DNA from: Pelagomonas calceolata
Lineage: Eukaryota; Sar; Pelagophyceae; Pelagomonadales; Pelagomonadaceae
NCBI GenBank assembly: GCA_918797485.1
Contig: CAKKNE010000002.1
Span: forward strand, 1,516,501-1,580,500
Direction of reading: 5' to 3'
Length of the DNA stretch: 64,000 bases
The notes beneath the pieces are model-generated. The model saw only the letters and a program-made list of their open reading frames with translations, was not told the origin of the DNA and did no database searches. Below, one piece after another: positions 62,429 to 64,000 of the stretch. Numbering within the stretch: position 1 is the first letter of the stretch; each line of letters starts with the position of its first letter. The position numbers and the translations under genes are program-made.

Positions 62429-64000
62429 ATGCGGTTCCTCGTTCCCGTGGCTGCCCTCTTCGGCGGCGCTGCCGCGCAAATTGGGCGCGTCACCAGCGTC
62501 CGAATTCCGTGCGCCTTGGCCCCACCCCACGCCCCTCCCCCCGCAGCTCGCACCAGATGCTCGCCGGCTACCAGTCGGCCTCGGACGTCGGGCCGCACTC
62601 GATGATCGACCTCGACATGGAGGAGCTTGAAACTAAGGTGGGCGAGTACGCCACCAACGCAAACTGGATCACCGAGGCCATGTTCATCTACGAGAACGGC
62701 GGCGGCGGCTTGTGTTCGCAGGCCGACGTCGACGCGGCGATGACCTCGGACACGACGCCCTGGTGCACGGACACGACTCAGGCCTTCGGCAACTCCCAGA
62801 AGTCCACCTCGATCCGCACGCTCAAGGGCTTCGCGACGAAGAACTACGCTTCGGACAAACTCACCGGCGCGGATGGTGGGAATTACGGCGAGCGGATGCC
62901 CCCGATCTACGCCGGCTACTGGAACGACTGGGCGTGGGCAGACACGTTCATCACGAAGGACTACTCCGCGACAGTCAAACCCTCTGGGTGGAACCAGCTC
63001 ATCAAGAAGGGCGCCAACTACCAGGCGGTCTGGATGTACGTCCTCCACGAGCTTGAGGACGCAATCGGCGACTGCTACGCCGGCGACATCTACGCCAACG
63101 ACGGGACCCCGACCGGCGGCGCGCCGCACGCGTGGGACGAGGGCTGGGCGTTCTACGCCGGCTCTCAGGTCGCGGCGACGGCGGCCGGCGCCGTCACGGA
63201 CGACGGTACGCTGATCTGGGAGCTCGCGGAGAAGCGCGGCAAGGGTTTCGACACCACACACTCCACCGGCCCCGCCACGGTGAACGTCAAGCTCCTCGCC
63301 AAATTCATTGAGGGCCGCGACCTCATCATTGCCGGCAAGTGCGCCGAAGCCGAGTCCCTCGTCGACCCGATCCGCGCTCAGATGACGGTGCCGCTCGTCC
63401 AGGGCACGCTCAATTACGCGTTGAAAGCGGCGGACCCGGCCAACGCCATTAGCGCTTGCGTCGTCGACGCCGGCAAGAACGCCATGACCGCCAGCGACGA
63501 TTGCGTCGAGTCGTGGGCCGATGCCTGGGCCTTCGCCGCGGCCGTGCTCCCGCAGGTCGCCGAGTGCGACTGGGGAGCCGCCGAGACGATCAGGTATAAC
63601 TTAGACATCGAAGCGGCGGCGCCGGTGCAAGGGGGCTTCTACAGCGTCAAGTCGGCGATCGAGTCGACGTACCGGTGCCTGGGCATCACGTGCGCCGACG
63701 TCGGCGCTTACCCGGGCACCATGCCCTGCAGTGAACCCGACGACGATGACGACGACGACGACGACGACGACCTCCTCGACGGCGGCCTAAGGGAGGTCAT
63801 GTCCCTGGCGCCCATGGGCCTCGCGGCGATCGGACTTACGTTCACCGGTATTAGCATCGCTGCGATCGCGAATGCGTTCCAGGAACAGTGCGCCCTGGGC
63901 CCCACGATCATCTTCGAGGCCGGAACCACACATCCCTACTACATCACCCCGAACCTGTGCACGATCGGCGCCCACACGTACTCGTCCAAGAAGACTGTGC
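62429..64000 (+). CDS. Secreted protein, FEA1/H43-like (tentative), 3' partial
   Basis: Signal peptide MRFLVPVAALFGGAAAQ starts at 62429. One short intron must lie between it and the main frame: 62509-62546 (38 nt, GT-AG) keeps phase, but a GC donor a little upstream would too. The main exon from 62547 runs off the window edge, giving over 500 residues so far. Repeated aromatic motifs (PHAWDEGWAFYAGSQVAATA; WADAWAFAAAVLPQV), ELAEKRGKGFDT and several Cys resemble the low-iron/high-CO2-induced periplasmic FEA1/H43 proteins of green algae, which assist iron uptake. A run of 11 Asp precedes a hydrophobic stretch (PMGLAAIGLTFTGISIAAIA) that may be a membrane anchor. Secretion is well supported; the family name is tentative. 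Confidence 0.6.

Noticed and set aside
62509-62546. Calling the short intron of the last gene an introner
   Set aside because: It has a C-rich acceptor tract and no CTGTG...CAG ends or duplication; it looks like an ordinary intron, with uncertain donor.
61711-63261. 516-codon minus-strand frame across the GC-rich gap
   Set aside because: It overlaps the secreted-protein exon antisense, has a simple Arg/Ala/Gly/Pro composition, and no family resemblance.

Overview
This window looks like nuclear DNA of a marine stramenopile alga, most likely a pelagophyte (Aureococcus, Pelagomonas or a close relative). The evidence is the GC-rich sequence with eukaryotic gene families (RNAi-type RdRP, IFT122, longin SNARE, cyclin Y, CDC123), a small protein whose leader fits a secondary plastid, very short intergenic gaps, and introns made by introner elements. 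As I recall the literature, introners are DNA transposons described in Aureococcus anophagefferens. The species name is an inference; the introners and gene families are read from the sequence.

Layout. 1-24931 (minus) is one giant modular gene that runs off the left edge: a membrane-anchored GT32-type glycosyltransferase, Ser-Tyr repeats, a BspA/DUF285 repeat block, then about 22 LamG-like lectin modules. Each well-preserved module carries a variable cassette at the same internal loop. One cluster of small indels near 13.98-14.03 kb breaks the frame. 25.4-33.3 kb holds a WW-cyclin Y protein, a VAMP7-like SNARE, a PDZ-PX-VPS9 Rab5-type GEF, and a RidA/FAD-oxidase/creatininase triple fusion. 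33.5-42.4 kb holds a PH/C2-like membrane protein, half an MFS transporter, a rhomboid protease, CDC123, a partial sulfotransferase and a small predicted plastid membrane protein. 42.7-48.1 kb holds a HAD-phosphatase remnant and a three-exon RdRP with ubiquitin-interacting-like motifs and a SAM-like C-terminus. 48.4-56.7 kb holds a DUF1350 hydrolase, an RRM protein, a nucleotide-sugar transporter, a charged unknown protein, an MFS transporter and a TauE/SafE-family transporter. 56.9-61.5 kb is IFT122 in seven exons. From 62.4 kb a secreted FEA1-like protein runs off the right edge.

The main system seen is the introners. Fifteen introns in seven complete or partial genes have the same build: imperfect terminal inverted repeats starting CTGTGTGG/CTGTGCG/CTGCGCGG and ending in CAG, flanked by an (often decayed) 8-bp target duplication. 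The element supplies the 3' splice site and the first copy of the duplication supplies the 5' splice site (GT, or GC in two cases). Splicing at these sites restores frame in every gene; the joined coding lengths are exact multiples of three for the RdRP (1627 aa), IFT122 (1229 aa), RidA fusion (990 aa), nucleotide-sugar transporter (373 aa), MFS (429 aa) and TauE/SafE-family (501 aa) genes.

Functionally the genes are a typical mixed eukaryotic neighbourhood (membrane traffic, transport, RNA silencing, cilium assembly, translation-factor assembly), not a pathway cluster. No rRNA, tRNA or CRISPR was seen.
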